From: Nostoc sp. HK-01
GTDB lineage: Bacteria > Cyanobacteriota > Cyanobacteriia > Cyanobacteriales > Nostocaceae
DNA: 64,000 nucleotides
Direction: 5' to 3'
Assembly (NCBI GenBank): GCA_003990705.1
Contig: AP018318.1
Coordinates: 4,219,501-4,283,500, forward strand
Part shown: piece after piece, positions 17,772-29,700 of the stretch
Layout: the number at the start of each line of letters is the position of its first letter
Numbering within the stretch: the stretch's first letter is position 1
The notes under the pieces: generated by a model
What the model was told of the DNA's origin: nothing
The model's input: only the letters and a program-made list of their open reading frames with translations
Database searches by the model: none
Made by a program: the position numbers and the translations under genes

Positions 17772-20051
17772 ATGGATACACTCGCTTACCTGCATTTAGC
17801 TGAAATCTACGAAACGTCTGTGAATTCAGAACAGGAAAATATTGCCGATTCTGATTTATGTTATCCAGAACTAAGTTGGGTAGCAGAAGGACGTGGAGCG
17901 TTTATGCTATTTATTTCTTGTGCTTTTGGGATTAGTTCTTTGGGTTGGAGTAACCCGGCGCAGGCGCTAAAAAAAGGCGAAAAAAATTCACAAGTCGCAT
18001 CGCTACAACAAAAACTACAAGCAGCAGGATATTTCAAACAACCTGTAACTGGATATTTTGGCCCTGTGACAGAGGCTGCTATCATCAAATTTCAAAAAGC
18101 ACATGGATTAAAAGCTGATGGGGTGGTTGGTTCTCAGACATTGGCTGTACTAGAATCTGGTTTGGGAACGGCGACTGCATCTGTTGTTAAAACAAAACCT
18201 TCTGTAACTAAAAGTACTCCGAAAAAGTCACAACCTCTTAGTTCTCAGGTAGTTTTACAAAGGGGTGATCTGAGTTATGAAGTGATGTCAATTCAGCGGA
18301 AATTGCAAGCAGCAGGATATTTTGACCAACCCATCACCGGAGATTTTAACGCTGCGACGGAAGAAGCAGTGATTAAATTTCAGAAAGCTTACGGCCTATT
18401 TGCTAATGGAATTGTTGATGCTCGGACATTAACAGCAATAGAATCTGGTAAACTTCAGCAAGCTGCTGCACCGTCTCAGCCTACCACACCTGCTGTAGTT
18501 AGTTCACCAAAAGTGCGATCGCCTCAGATTTCACTGTTACGCAGAGGTGATATCAGTGCAGAGGTGAAGTTGATTCAGCAACAACTGCAAGCATCTGGAT
18601 ATCTAGAACAATCAATTACAGGGTCTTTTGATGCAGCCACAGAAATAGCTGTGCTGAAATTCCAAAAAGCTCATGGACTGATCACTGATGGGATTGTTGG
18701 GCCAAAAACATTCGCAGTCATGAAATCTAAATCTATTAAATCTGCTTCCCCAACTCCTCAACCTGCACATCAAAATTCTCTAATTCCAGATAAATCTAAA
18801 CAACTCAAAAATCCCATCAAAGAACAAACCAAACCATCGCCAAAAGCTAATTCTATAAAATTCGCCAATGATACTAATCAACCCACCAATGACAATTCTC
18901 TAGTTAAAAATCAGACTCCACAACTAGAAAATTCAAACATAGAAAAAACATTAATAGCATCTGCGTCTGAGTCTGATTTAACTCAACTCGTAAGTGAAAA
19001 TTTCCCATTAGACACTTCTGCCCAAAAAGATAATATTCAGAAAACTGCCCCCAGTCATTCTAGTAAAATGACAATCAAGAAGACTATTTCTGGCAGAATT
19101 TCCCCAAAATCTATTGTACATTCAGGCAATGGGTTATTTTTTGCCCAAAATATGATGTACAACCACACAATAACTGTATACAATCGCCAACATAAATTAG
19201 TCAAAGTCATTCCTGATAAAGTTGATTTATCAAAATTTGGTTACTCTAAATTTAAAGGTAATTATCAAGGCGCACCTGTTGAAGCTAGTTTTTCTCAAGA
19301 TGGTAAGTACGCCTGGATTTCTAACTACCAAATGTATGGGACAGGATTTAATAATCCTGGTAGTGATAAATGTAATCCCTCGCAAAAAACGGATAAGAGT
19401 TTTTTGTATCGGATAAACACTGACTCTTTAGAAATTGACCACGTTGTTCAAGTCGGGTCTGTACCTAAATTTGTGGCTACATCTAATAATGAAGGTTTGG
19501 TACTCGTTAGTAATTGGTGTTCTTGGGATTTGAGTGTTGTAGATACTGCCAAAAATAAGGAAATCAAAAGAATCCCCCTTGGCCCTTATCCTCGTGGTAT
19601 AGCAATAGATGCAGTTGCAGATAAGGCTTATGTAGCTGTTATGGGTTCTTATGATATTGCTTCAGTTGACTTAAAAAACTTTTCAGTCAAATGGCTAAAA
19701 AATATTGGTAATGCACCAAGACATTTAAATATAGACCCAACTGGTAAATATCTCTATGCTTCTTTAAATGGGGAAGGGAAAATCGCCAAAATTCAGTTAC
19801 CACAAGGTAAGTTAATAGGTAAAGTTTCCACAGGTAATGCACCACGCAGTATGGTGTTATCTGATGATGGACAACGGCTTTATGTTGTTAACTACAGCGA
19901 TAACACCATTAGTAAAGTTAGCACTAATGATATGAAAGTCATGCAAAAGATTACTGTTGGTGCTAATCCTATTGGAATTACTTACGACCCACAAACAAGA
20001 GAAGTTTGGGTTGCCTGTTATTCCGGTAATATTATGGTATTTCAGGATTAA
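17772..20051 (+). CDS. Exported protein with three peptidoglycan-binding domains and a YncE-like beta-propeller
   Basis: 759 residues. A polar N-region is followed by a hydrophobic export segment (about 43-58) and a likely cleavage at NPAQA. Three PG_binding_1 domains follow, each of the pattern LQ..L.A.GY...P.TG.F...TE.A...FQKA.GL (about 70-125, 165-215, 255-310). A Ser/Thr/Lys/Gln-rich linker (about 315-430) leads to a C-terminal propeller with YVTN-type repeats such as GPYPRGIAIDAVADKAYVAV and GNAPRSMVLSDDGQRLYVVN. It is probably anchored to the periplasmic wall, with the propeller binding a partner or ligand. A hairpin at 20076-20124 may end transcription. Confidence 0.85.
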   Translation: MDTLAYLHLAEIYETSVNSEQENIADSDLCYPELSWVAEGRGAFMLFISCAFGISSLGWSNPAQALKKGEKNSQVASLQQKLQAAGYFKQPVTGYFGPVTEAAIIKFQKAHGLKADGVVGSQTLAVLESGLGTATASVVKTKPSVTKSTPKKSQPLSSQVVLQRGDLSYEVMSIQRKLQAAGYFDQPITGDFNAATEEAVIKFQKAYGLFANGIVDARTLTAIESGKLQQAAAPSQPTTPAVVSSPKVRSPQISLLRRGDISAEVKLIQQQLQASGYLEQSITGSFDAATEIAVLKFQKAHGLITDGIVGPKTFAVMKSKSIKSASPTPQPAHQNSLIPDKSKQLKNPIKEQTKPSPKANSIKFANDTNQPTNDNSLVKNQTPQLENSNIEKTLIASASESDLTQLVSENFPLDTSAQKDNIQKTAPSHSSKMTIKKTISGRISPKSIVHSGNGLFFAQNMMYNHTITVYNRQHKLVKVIPDKVDLSKFGYSKFKGNYQGAPVEASFSQDGKYAWISNYQMYGTGFNNPGSDKCNPSQKTDKSFLYRINTDSLEIDHVVQVGSVPKFVATSNNEGLVLVSNWCSWDLSVVDTAKNKEIKRIPLGPYPRGIAIDAVADKAYVAVMGSYDIASVDLKNFSVKWLKNIGNAPRHLNIDPTGKYLYASLNGEGKIAKIQLPQGKLIGKVSTGNAPRSMVLSDDGQRLYVVNYSDNTISKVSTNDMKVMQKITVGANPIGITYDPQTREVWVACYSGNIMVFQD

Positions 20052-20075
20052 GTGATAGTTTGGCATAAATATTAA

Positions 20076-20124
20076 CTGTCTCTCCCTATCGAATTTTAGT
20101 GACTGCTATGGATGGGGGAGACAG
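20076..20124 (+). terminator. Probable terminator hairpin after the propeller gene
   Basis: CTGTCTCTCCC pairs with GGGGGAGACAG across a loop of about 27 bases, 25 bp after the stop codon. The T-run after it is weak, so the assignment is moderate. Confidence 0.5.
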
Positions 20125-20776
20125 CTTTCTAAAGTTAAAATTTCCAACTCAAAAAACTAAGCCTATAGATGATTATACTAAAACTCTAAAACCCATTTTT
20201 TTCATAAAAGCAAACAGTTTTCAACTTTTGCCAAATAATTTTTCTACTTCCTAAAATTAAGATGTGTCATGAGTAAATAGATTTATTTATCCAATTTATT
20301 AATCAAGAACTGTTAAATAATCTTAACATGAATAATACAAAATATCTTCGTTACATAATTTAACTAATAAAACCATTATCTTGATAAGTTGCTTGATAAT
20401 TTTAAAATCAGGATTTACACGGTTATTTCTGGAATTAAAGTTGTTTAAGATAATATTAATAAGATTTTATTGTTGAAATATAGCAATTCAACTTTTAAAT
20501 AAAAAATTAGCTTAGTTGGGTAATAACTAGCGAAAAGTTTGTATTAGATAAGTTTTTTACTAATATAAAATTTTCTTTTACTTTTTTTCTGACTCTATTC
20601 TATTTTGCTGAACGAAGGCGAGATATCAATATCTATAAAATAGCCATATAAAAACGAAGGTTGCAAACAATTTTACAAGCTTCTAAGTGCTGGATAAGGA
20701 CTCTATGGCTAATGTGGGTTTTGGTAAGCTAACTTGTGCATCAGATGAAAATGTATGACTCACCCAACCGGAACTA
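20125..20776. other. AT-rich region upstream of the pix operon
   Basis: About 650 bp, very AT-rich, with no ORF that has a good ribosome site. A repeated AACGAAGG (about 20610 and 20655) lies near the 3' end. It probably holds the promoter and leader of the phototaxis operon. I could not fix a -10/-35 pair. Confidence 0.4.
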
Positions 20777-21982
20777 ATGATATCAATTAACATAATTAAT
20801 GAATTTAAAACTTGCACTCAGCTACAATACAATGGTCAGCTGAATATTAAAAGTGCTAAAGGACAAAATTGGTCTTTTTATTATCGCTTAGGGCGGATAG
20901 TTTGGGCAGTAGGCGGTACTCATCCTTTTCGGCGCTGGCGAAGATACATGGCACAATATTGTCCACAAATTGATCTGGATAAAATTCAGTTTCGCCAGCA
21001 AGATTTCGTAGTTAATTATTGGGATTATCGCCTGTTAGAAATTCTATACAAAAGGCAAAAAATTCAAAGAGAACAAATTCAAGCGATTGTAGAAAGTACA
21101 ATTACTGAATTGCTATTTGATCTAGCCCAGCATACAGATTTTGTTGCGTTTAGTTGCGATCGCAACCAAGATACCATTTTAGAAACACCAATGAGTTTCA
21201 CTAGTGCAGATTTATCTGTTAAACAGATGCAAGACTCGTGGAAAAGTTGGTCAGAAGCAGGCTTGGCAAACTTTTCTCCCGACTTAGCACCAATTCTCAG
21301 GAGACCAGAACAACTCCAACAACAGGTAAGTCCATCTGTTTACAATAACTTCGTCAATTTGATGAATGGTAAACAAACACTGCGAGATTTAGCTGCAAAA
21401 ATGAAGCAGAATGTTCTACCTGTCACCCGTTCATTACTTCCCTATATTCTCAAAGGCATTATTGAATTAATAGAAGTACCAGACTTACCTTTATTGTCTG
21501 CTGAAGTTGATAGTACATCTGTTTCCGCACAAACCAAAAAATCTGATATTCCATTGGTAGCCTGTGTAGACGATAGTCCCCAAGTCTGTAAAATGCTAGA
21601 GGATATTGTGACTTCTCATGGCTTAAGATTTATCAAAATTCAAGACCCCATCCAAGCACTCCCAACTCTCATTCAAAATAAACCAGATCTAATTTTTTTA
21701 GATTTAATTATGCCAGTTGCAAGTGGTTACGAAATTTGTACTCAGTTACGACGAGTATCTACTTTTGCTAATACACCTGTGATTATCTTAACAGGCAATG
21801 ATGGTTTATTAGATAGAGTCCGCGCTAAAGTTGTTGGTTCTACCGATTTTTTGACTAAACCTGTCGCTGCGGATAAAGTCATGAGTGTGATACGTAAATA
21901 CCTGCAAGTCCAAACACCTTCAAAAGTTACACCATCCACCAATCAGAATACATCTAGTTTAGAGATATCTTTAGGACATTAG
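20777..21982 (+). CDS. pixG: PatA/PixG-type response regulator
   Basis: 401 residues. The N-terminal PATAN region (about 1-120) contains the characteristic LNIKSAKGQNWSFYYRLGRI and FRRWRRY. A helical middle part (about 150-240) follows. A C-terminal receiver (about 258-380) begins PLVACVDDSPQVCKML, with phospho-acceptor Asp in LIFLDLIMP and Lys in FLTKPV. In Synechocystis PixG acts at the output of the PixJ-PixL light pathway that directs type IV pili. It is first in the operon, 317 bp before the pixH-like gene. The symbol rests on gene order and domain content. Confidence 0.88.
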   Translation: MISINIINEFKTCTQLQYNGQLNIKSAKGQNWSFYYRLGRIVWAVGGTHPFRRWRRYMAQYCPQIDLDKIQFRQQDFVVNYWDYRLLEILYKRQKIQREQIQAIVESTITELLFDLAQHTDFVAFSCDRNQDTILETPMSFTSADLSVKQMQDSWKSWSEAGLANFSPDLAPILRRPEQLQQQVSPSVYNNFVNLMNGKQTLRDLAAKMKQNVLPVTRSLLPYILKGIIELIEVPDLPLLSAEVDSTSVSAQTKKSDIPLVACVDDSPQVCKMLEDIVTSHGLRFIKIQDPIQALPTLIQNKPDLIFLDLIMPVASGYEICTQLRRVSTFANTPVIILTGNDGLLDRVRAKVVGSTDFLTKPVAADKVMSVIRKYLQVQTPSKVTPSTNQNTSSLEISLGH

Positions 21983-22299
21983 TTATCGACTACAGATTGT
22001 TACTCTGATGAAAATTGCTAGTAACTAGTTACAAAAGATATAAATAGATATTTATCCAGCTTAGTCTAGTAGTTTAAACAAACTAAAGTTTGTTTAAACT
22101 ATGTCACTTTCTCTATATTTTGAGAAAGCGTTAATTTTTTCTAGATTTTTTTATAAAAAATTTAAAAGTAAGTGTTTTTTCTATAACATTTATAAAAATA
22201 ATCAATCAAAATTAAATAAAGAAAAAACTCAGATATCTCGGTGCATATATATTTGAAGTTTTTGTTTCTATTTGTAAGTTAATTTAGTAGGAAATTTCT
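21983..22299 (+). other. Intergenic spacer with a perfect hairpin between pixG and pixH
   Basis: AGTTTAAACAAAC and GTTTGTTTAAACT form a 13-bp perfect stem with a TAAA loop at 22071-22100. There is no T-run directly after it, so it looks more like a processing, stability or partial-attenuation hairpin than a strong terminator. The remaining spacer is AT-rich and otherwise empty. Confidence 0.5.
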
Positions 22300-22662
22300 A
22301 TGAATACTATTTTAGTTGTTGAAGATGGTTTAACAGATATGGAAATACTCAGCCGCTATTTGCAACAAGCTGGTTATTCGGTAATTAGTGCAACAAGTAG
22401 TGAAGAAGCTCAAGACAAGATACAAAGAGCTAAACCAGATGTAATATTTCTAGATGTAATTTTGCCAGGAAAAAGTGGTTTTGAAATTTGTCGGGAGCTA
22501 AAAGCTAATACCGAAACTAAAAAAATACCTGTTGTTTTTTGTTCAACTAAAAATAGTGATGTAGATAAAATGTGGGGCAATATGTTAGGCGCAGAGGCTT
22601 ATTTATCTAAGCCAATTGATAAAGAGGAATTAGTGAAAACACTGAAGCAATTACTTCCGTAA
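22300..22662 (+). CDS. pixH: CheY-like response regulator (PixH)
   Basis: 120 residues made of a single receiver domain and no output. It begins MNTILVVEDGLTDMEIL, has the phospho-acceptor Asp in DVIFLDVILPGKSGFE, and Lys in AYLSKPIDKEE. PixH-type proteins take phosphate from the PixL kinase and set the direction of pilus-driven movement. AGGAA precedes the ATG. The CheW gene follows after 92 bp. Confidence 0.9.
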   Translation: MNTILVVEDGLTDMEILSRYLQQAGYSVISATSSEEAQDKIQRAKPDVIFLDVILPGKSGFEICRELKANTETKKIPVVFCSTKNSDVDKMWGNMLGAEAYLSKPIDKEELVKTLKQLLP

Positions 22663-22754
22663 GAGCGTTAAGTATGTAATTCAAGTTATTGCTCAATATT
22701 TTGATTAATTTGAATTAAATAAAAATATCTCACTAATTAAAGGGCTAATTAATC

Positions 22755-23228
22755 TTGGAAACTCAGCAAAAATTTTTAAGTTTTACTTTAGGTAGTAATG
22801 ATCAGGCTGTCATCTCATTACAACACATTGCCGAAGTTTTACAGGTCTCATTGGTAGATATATGTGGTGTACCACAAATGCCTAGTTGCGTTCTAGGTAT
22901 CTATAACTGGCGGGGTGAAATGCTTTGGTTAGTTGACTTAGAGGAGATGCTAGGTTATCCATCACTTTTGCGAGGAGTTAATTTTCTTTCCAAAATGATG
23001 GCCATCATTTTGGAAGTTGATGGCAAAAATCTCGGATTTTTAGTCAGAAATATGATGGATATTGAGTGGTTAGAATCTCAGCAAATGAAGCAATCATCTG
23101 CTGATTTATTTTCACCTAAAATTTCAGCTTTTCTCCAAGGTTACTTTATCAATGCTGTTGAAGAAATGGTTCTTAATTTAGATGCAGTAGCGATTGTTAA
23201 ATCTCCTATGTGGGTGAGCATTAATTGA
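22755..23228 (+). CDS. pixI: CheW-like coupling protein (PixI)
   Basis: 157 residues, a single CheW domain. It begins with TTG and reads METQQKFLSFTLGSNDQAVISL. The typical PSCVLGIYNWRGEMLWLVDLEEML segment is shortened here to its core, NWRGEMLWLVDL. It couples the downstream CBCR-MCP to the PixL kinase. It lies between pixH (92 bp) and pixJ (78 bp). The TTG start is the only one that includes the whole first strand of the domain. Confidence 0.9.
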   Translation: METQQKFLSFTLGSNDQAVISLQHIAEVLQVSLVDICGVPQMPSCVLGIYNWRGEMLWLVDLEEMLGYPSLLRGVNFLSKMMAIILEVDGKNLGFLVRNMMDIEWLESQQMKQSSADLFSPKISAFLQGYFINAVEEMVLNLDAVAIVKSPMWVSIN

Positions 23229-23306
23229 AATTGAGATTTGAATATTTACCACAAATCAAAGCGGAAATCGACAAATAATTTAATAAGGGAAGAGAGGTAA
23301 TTTAAA

Positions 23307-26300
23307 ATGACATTTACATATCATAACGGTCAAGAAGGGCATGAACACATACTCACTGAAGTAGAAGGAATAGAAAATCAATATACCAATGAGATAACTA
23401 CAAAAATTCAGAATAATGAATTAACTACAGTCAATACAGTTGCTCAAGAATTTAAAATGTGGCGGCAGCAACTGCAATCTGTAACCAATTTGATGCGTCA
23501 AAGCACAAATATAGATACATTGCTTAAAGTTACAGTAAATCAAGTTAGAGAAAAATTTAATTGCGATCGCGTCTTAATTTATCAGTTTACTTCTATCGAT
23601 TCTGGCACTATCTTAGCCGAATCGAGAACTCTAGGTTGGACACCTATGTTAGGTGAAAATCTTCCAGGAATGCTGTTTGGTTTACATAACAATCAAGATT
23701 ATTTAGAATCTGTAGCAATTGACGATATCGACCAAATCCAAGTTACACCTTATCAAAAACAATTACTTGATAAATATCAAATTAAAGCGAGTTTAAGTTT
23801 ACCAATTGTACTTGAAGATAAAGTCTGGGGATTACTTGCTGTTAATACTTGTTCTTATATCAGACAATGGCAGGAAACAGAAATTACTTTTTTAGCTCAA
23901 GTTACCACAGAATTAGCATATAAATTACACAGTTTTGAATTCCATAGAGAATTACAACTGAGAACTCAGGCTAAAAAATCAGTAGCGAAAGTTATTGATA
24001 AGATTATTCAAGTATCCGATATTGAAAAGATTTTTCAAACCACTACTCAAGAAATTAGGCAGTTATTACGCTGCGATCGCGTCGGTGTATACCGCTTTAA
24101 TTCTGATTGGAGTGGGGAATTTGTCGCCGAATCAGTTGGGCATGGTTGGGTAAAATTAGTAGGGCCAGGTATTAAAACTGTTTGGGAAGATACCCATTTA
24201 CAAGAAACTCAAGGCGGACGTTATCGCCACCATGAAAGCTTTGTTGTTAATGATATTTATCAGGTAGGTCATTTTCAATGCCATATCGAAATTTTAGAAC
24301 AGTTTGAAGTCAAAGCTTATGTGATAGTTCCTGTATTTGCCGGAGAAAAATTGTGGGGTTTGTTAGCAGCTTATCAAAATTCTGGTACTCGTAATTGGCA
24401 AGAGTGGGAAGCTAACTTTTTAGAGCAAATTGGCTTGCAGTTTGGTGTAGCGATTTCCCATGCAGAGTATCTCGAACAAATGCAAGTGCAATCGCAACAA
24501 TTAGTCCAAATTGCCCAACAAGAAAAAGCTTTAACCAAGATAGTCAACCGTATTCGCCAATCTCAAGATGTAGAAAGTGTTTTTAAAACAACTACCCAAG
24601 AAGTTAGACAATCATTAAGATGCGATCGCGTTGCTGTTTATCGTTTCAATCCAGACTGGGGCGGTGAGTTTGTTGCTGAGTCAGTAGGTAGCAATTGGGT
24701 AAAATTGGTAGGGCCAAATATCAAAACAGTTTTAGACGATACTTATCTGCAAGAAACTCAAGGAGGTCGATATGTTAGAGGTGAAAATTTTGTAGTTAAT
24801 GATATCTATAAAATTGGTCTAGCTTCCTGTCATATCGAAATTTTAGAACAATTTGAAGCTAAAGCTTATATTATTGTCCCTATCTTTTTTGGTGAACAAT
24901 TATGGGGTTTGTTAGCAGCTTATCAAAACTCTGGAAGCCGTGAATGGCACCCTTGGGAAGTCAACTTTTTAAATCAGATAGCCTTGCAATTTACCATAGC
25001 TAAATCACAAATAGAGCATTTAGAACAAGTGCGAGTTAAATCTGAAAAGTTAACTCAGATAGCTGAACAAGAAAAAGCTTTTACTAAGATAGTTAACCGA
25101 ATTAGACAATCTATAGACGTAGATGAAATCTTCAAAATTACAACTCAAGAAGTTCGGCAATTATTACGATGCGATCGCATCGCTGTGTATCGCTTCAATT
25201 CTGACTGGAGTGGTGAGTTTATTGCTGAGTCAGTTGGTCACAATTGGGTCAAACTTGTAGGACTAGATATTAAAACAGTCTGGGAAGATACTCATCTCCA
25301 AGAAACTCAAGGAGGACGATACGCCAAAGGTGAAAACTTTGTCGTCAATGACATTTACCAGGTAGGTCATTCTCAATGCCACATCGAAATTTTAGAGCAA
25401 TTTGAAGTTAGAGCTTATGTAATTGTTCCTATTTTCTTTGGTGAAAAATTATGGGGTTTATTGGCAGCTTATCAAAATTCAAGCACTCGTGAATGGGAAG
25501 AATCACAAGTCAGCTTGTTAGCCCGGATTGGTGATCAATTAGGATTAGCATTACAACAGACTGAATATTTGCAACAACTACAGGCGCAGTCAGCACAATT
25601 AGCAGAAGCAGCTGCACGAGAAAAAGCCGCCAAAGAATTATTGCAACAAAGATCTATTCAACTGTTAATGGCACTTCGGCCTGCTTTAGATGGTGATTTA
25701 ACCGTCCGTGCGCCCATCACAGAAGACGAACTAGGAACTATTGCCGATGCTTACAACAATACTCTACAAGCACTGCGGCAAATAGTAATTCACGTCCAAA
25801 CAGCATCTCAACAAGTAGCGCAAACTTCTGCCAATAGTAATGCTTCTCTTGCTGGACTAAACAATTTAGCACAACAACAGTCTGAAGAAATTACCTCTGC
25901 TTTGGGCGATATTCAACAAATGGTAGATTCCACTCAAGCAGTGGTAGCTAACGCCCAATTGGTGCAAGTAGCGGTACAAAAAGCTAACCAAACGGTAGAG
26001 TCTGGTGATACAGCTATGAACCAAACTGTTAAAGCCATTGAAGCAATTCGTGAAACTGTTGCTCAAACCAGCAAGAAGATTAAGCGGTTGAGTGAATCTT
26101 CACAGAAAATCTCAAAAGTAGTAAATTTGATTAGCAATTTTGCCACCCAAACTAACGTTTTAGCACTAAATGCAGCCATTGAAGCAACCCGTGCTGGTGA
26201 ATATGGTAAAGGCTTTGCAGTAGTAGCTGATGAAGTCCGTTCTTTATCTCGTCAATCAGCAGCAGCAACAATTGAAATTGAAAAATTAGTTCAAGAAATT

Positions 26301-26627
26301 CAAGCAGAAACTGGAGAAGTTGCAGTAGCAATGGAAACAGGTATTCAGCAAGTTGTAGAAGGTACAAATCTAGTCAGCGAAACCCGACAAAACTTGAATG
26401 CCATTGTTTCGGCAACTGCTGAAATTAGCCAATTAATCCAGCAAATTACCGCAGCTACTCAAACACAAATGGGTCAATCTGAAACTGTTACTAACTCAAT
26501 GCAAGATGTTGCAGAAATTGCTAACAAAACCTTTGCTGAATCTCAAGAAATTGCTGCCATTTTCCAAGATTTATTAGGGATGGCGCAAGAACTATTAACA
26601 GCTGCAAGTAAGTTCAAAGTTAATTAA
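23307..26627 (+). CDS. pixJ: PixJ-type phototaxis receptor with four GAF domains, three of CBCR type
   Basis: 1106 residues, no membrane segment seen. GAF1 (about 75-215) has no bilin Cys. GAF2-GAF4 each have the CBCR Cys-His pair at Cys325, Cys508 and Cys691, exactly 183 residues apart, and the Asp-bearing segment [14 protein letters not shown] (GAF2, GAF4) or [14 protein letters not shown] (GAF3). This is the red/green (AnPixJ-like) pattern without a DXCF Cys. A HAMP-like region (about 775-830) and an MCP hairpin with tip [20 protein letters not shown] close the protein. It should bind phycocyanobilin and report light to PixL. The ribosome site is GAGAGG. Confidence 0.92.
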   Translation: MTFTYHNGQEGHEHILTEVEGIENQYTNEITTKIQNNELTTVNTVAQEFKMWRQQLQSVTNLMRQSTNIDTLLKVTVNQVREKFNCDRVLIYQFTSIDSGTILAESRTLGWTPMLGENLPGMLFGLHNNQDYLESVAIDDIDQIQVTPYQKQLLDKYQIKASLSLPIVLEDKVWGLLAVNTCSYIRQWQETEITFLAQVTTELAYKLHSFEFHRELQLRTQAKKSVAKVIDKIIQVSDIEKIFQTTTQEIRQLLRCDRVGVYRFNSDWSGEFVAESVGHGWVKLVGPGIKTVWEDTHLQETQGGRYRHHESFVVNDIYQVGHFQCHIEILEQFEVKAYVIVPVFAGEKLWGLLAAYQNSGTRNWQEWEANFLEQIGLQFGVAISHAEYLEQMQVQSQQLVQIAQQEKALTKIVNRIRQSQDVESVFKTTTQEVRQSLRCDRVAVYRFNPDWGGEFVAESVGSNWVKLVGPNIKTVLDDTYLQETQGGRYVRGENFVVNDIYKIGLASCHIEILEQFEAKAYIIVPIFFGEQLWGLLAAYQNSGSREWHPWEVNFLNQIALQFTIAKSQIEHLEQVRVKSEKLTQIAEQEKAFTKIVNRIRQSIDVDEIFKITTQEVRQLLRCDRIAVYRFNSDWSGEFIAESVGHNWVKLVGLDIKTVWEDTHLQETQGGRYAKGENFVVNDIYQVGHSQCHIEILEQFEVRAYVIVPIFFGEKLWGLLAAYQNSSTREWEESQVSLLARIGDQLGLALQQTEYLQQLQAQSAQLAEAAAREKAAKELLQQRSIQLLMALRPALDGDLTVRAPITEDELGTIADAYNNTLQALRQIVIHVQTASQQVAQTSANSNASLAGLNNLAQQQSEEITSALGDIQQMVDSTQAVVANAQLVQVAVQKANQTVESGDTAMNQTVKAIEAIRETVAQTSKKIKRLSESSQKISKVVNLISNFATQTNVLALNAAIEATRAGEYGKGFAVVADEVRSLSRQSAAATIEIEKLVQEIQAETGEVAVAMETGIQQVVEGTNLVSETRQNLNAIVSATAEISQLIQQITAATQTQMGQSETVTNSMQDVAEIANKTFAESQEIAAIFQDLLGMAQELLTAASKFKVN

Positions 26628-26713
26628 GTAATAGGGATAAGGGAGTAGGCAGTTTTGATGATTTACCACTCCCAACTCCCAAATCTCCATCCACCATTCT
26701 CCATTTCCCAATT

Positions 26714-29700
26714 ATGATTACAGATGCTGAAATCCGCGAACAAGGTTATGTTTATTTTCTATCAGAAGCCCCAGAATTGTTACAAACAATTGAGCAAGAG
26801 CTTATAGGTTTTGCAGAAGAGGATGGTAATAGAAAGAATAAAGTTCATGCTTTAATGCGGGCAACGCATACACTCAAAGGCGGTGCCGCTACTGTTGGAC
26901 TAGAAGCAATTCAAATAATTGCCCACTCTCTAGAAGATGTATTTAAAGCTTTATATAATCCAGATATAATTATTGATGCTGATTTACATACACTCTTACT
27001 TAAATCTTATGAGTGTTTGCGTCTAGCCTTAACCGCAGAATTAACCAGCAGTGCCATTAATGTTGAAGAAATTATTGAAAGAGCAACTGATATTTTTACA
27101 CAGTTACAAGAAAAACTTGGTGATGCTTTTGGTACGGATAATTACATTCCAACTTCTCAAGAATTAGGATTTGATGTTGTTCGGTCAATCTTTGAAGTAG
27201 GAGTCCAACAACGCATTGAAAATATTAGTGCAACTATTAATCATCCTCCCAATGATGAAGAATTTAGAGAGTTTTTAACCTCCCAAGCAGAAGTATTTCT
27301 TGGCTTGGCACAATCTCTAGATTTACGTGGATTAGCAGAATTCGCGCAAACAATTATGGCTGCGCTGCAAGCCAAACCTACTGAAGTTCAGCAAATTGCG
27401 AAACTGACGCTGCAAGATTTACAAGCAGTACAGACAGCAGTATTATCAGGCGATCGCACTTGTGTTGATATAATATCTCCAGCTTGGCAAAATCTCACAC
27501 AACTAGTTAAACCAGAACGTTTATCTCCAGACGTTCAAGATAATTCACCTACTTGCCATTTACTCAAAACTGCGGAAGAATTTTACCAATTTTTAACTAT
27601 CTCTAGCAACCACAATCATCAACAGATTCAGCCAACAACAGCTAAATTTTACCTCAAGTTAGTTCAATATATTTTGAGTTGGTTTCAGCATCAGAGACAG
27701 ATACCTAAGCAAGAACTTAATTTATCTCTACTCATTCCCAAGTTAGATACAGAGAATCAAATAAATTATATTGAAAACTGGTTAAAAGAATTTTTAAATT
27801 TTGTGCAGAATCAAGAAGACAGTTATAGTCTTTGCTTGTATCGCCACGGAATTATTTTAATTGTGTTACTTGCAGTTGCTAAATTTGAGTATAGCAATGA
27901 TAAAAGTGAGAGCTATATTCTTTTAACCAGAAAATTGCAAAAACAAATTCTGATATTAGCCAAAGAATATAAAAATTATCCACCTGTCAATAGTCAAGAA
28001 AAGAATTGGTTAGATCATCCAAGATTACAAAGTATTTTAGTTGTTGATGAAATATCAAAACCTATTTTTGCTGAGACAGATAACTTTTTAGAATCTATCT
28101 GGGGAGGAGAAACGGCAGATGGAAATATTCAAAATGAACAATTAGTTAAAATTACTGAACAAGTTAAAGAACAACCAAGTTTAGAGCTAGTCACAGAAAC
28201 AGAAAGTAATGTTAATAAGCTAGAAGATGAAAATATTCATCTGAATAAAACTCAACATTCACGCCAAGCATCATTTGTCCGTGTTGATGTTGAGGGATTA
28301 AGAAACCTCAATTACCTAGCAGGCGAATTGCTGATTCATCAAAAGAAACGCACCCTTCATGATGAACAACTACAAGAAGTAGTTGAACAATTATCAAAGC
28401 AGCTTGGTAGACATCAAATATTATTAAATCAGTTAAAAGATTTACCACTACAGTTGCCAAATATTACTAATCAATCCATACAAAATTTTGCAGCAGTGAA
28501 ATTTGACTCACTAGAAATGGATGTATACACAGAATTTAATTTATCACTACACGCAGCACTAGAAGAAACGCTACAACTACAAGAAACTACAGAATCTCTG
28601 GATTTAATTATTAAACAAGCCGCTCAAGTAAGTGATCAAAAGCAAAATTTAGTTTTTACTATTATTGATAACTTGGTAGAAGCCAGAATGTTACCTTTGG
28701 GTGATATCTTGCATCGTTTTCCCTCAATGGTCAAGAAGTTAGCTAATCTTTATCATAAAAATGTAAAATTACAACTTACTGGTACAGAGGTGCTAGTTGA
28801 TAAAGCGATCGCCGAAAAACTGTATGATCCATTATTACACCTAGTACGCAATGCTTTTGATCACGGGATAGAATCTCCCCAAGTGCGTCGGGAACAGGGT
28901 AAGCCAGAACAAGGTTTAATTACAATCCGAGCATATCATCAAAGTAGCCAAACTATAATTGAAGTTCAAGATGATGGACAAGGATTAAATCTGGAAAGCA
29001 TTCGGAAAAAAGCTATTGAGATGAATCTTGCTACATCTAATGAAGGTAAATCAGAATTATTAGATTTGATGTTTGCGCCGGGATTATCTACAGCCGAACA
29101 TGTGAGTAAAATTTCCGGACGCGGTATAGGATTGGATATTGTGCGTTCTCAAATGGAAGCGCTTCATGGTTCGATTTCAGTCCAAACTTTACCGCACCAA
29201 GGTACAAAATTCACACTCAAAATACCTTTTTCTATGACTACTGATCAATTGATGCTAGTTCAAGCGGGAGGCGTTGTTTATGCACTATTGCTAGATAGTG
29301 TGGAAAAAATTGTCATTCCAGCCCCGCAACAAATTAGGGAATTTGAAGGTAAAAAAGTTTTACACTGGAATACAGACCAAGATGAAACTTTAATAAACTT
29401 ACATCCACTTTCTGAATTAATAGCTTATAACTGTTCTTCTGTTAAGAGTAATAGCTTCAATAATATACAAACTACTCTTGACACAAGATTGATGCATAAT
29501 CCTGTGTTAATACTCAGGTGTAATCAGAGTATTTTTGGATTAGAAGTTGACCAAATAATTGGTGAACAAGAACTAGTAATTAGACCATTGGGAAATGCGA
29601 TCGCGCCACCAAAATATGTTTACGGTTGTAGTAGTTCTGCTAATGGAAATCTCATTTTAGTGATTGATGGCGCTCTACTGTTAGAGTCTTACAATATACA

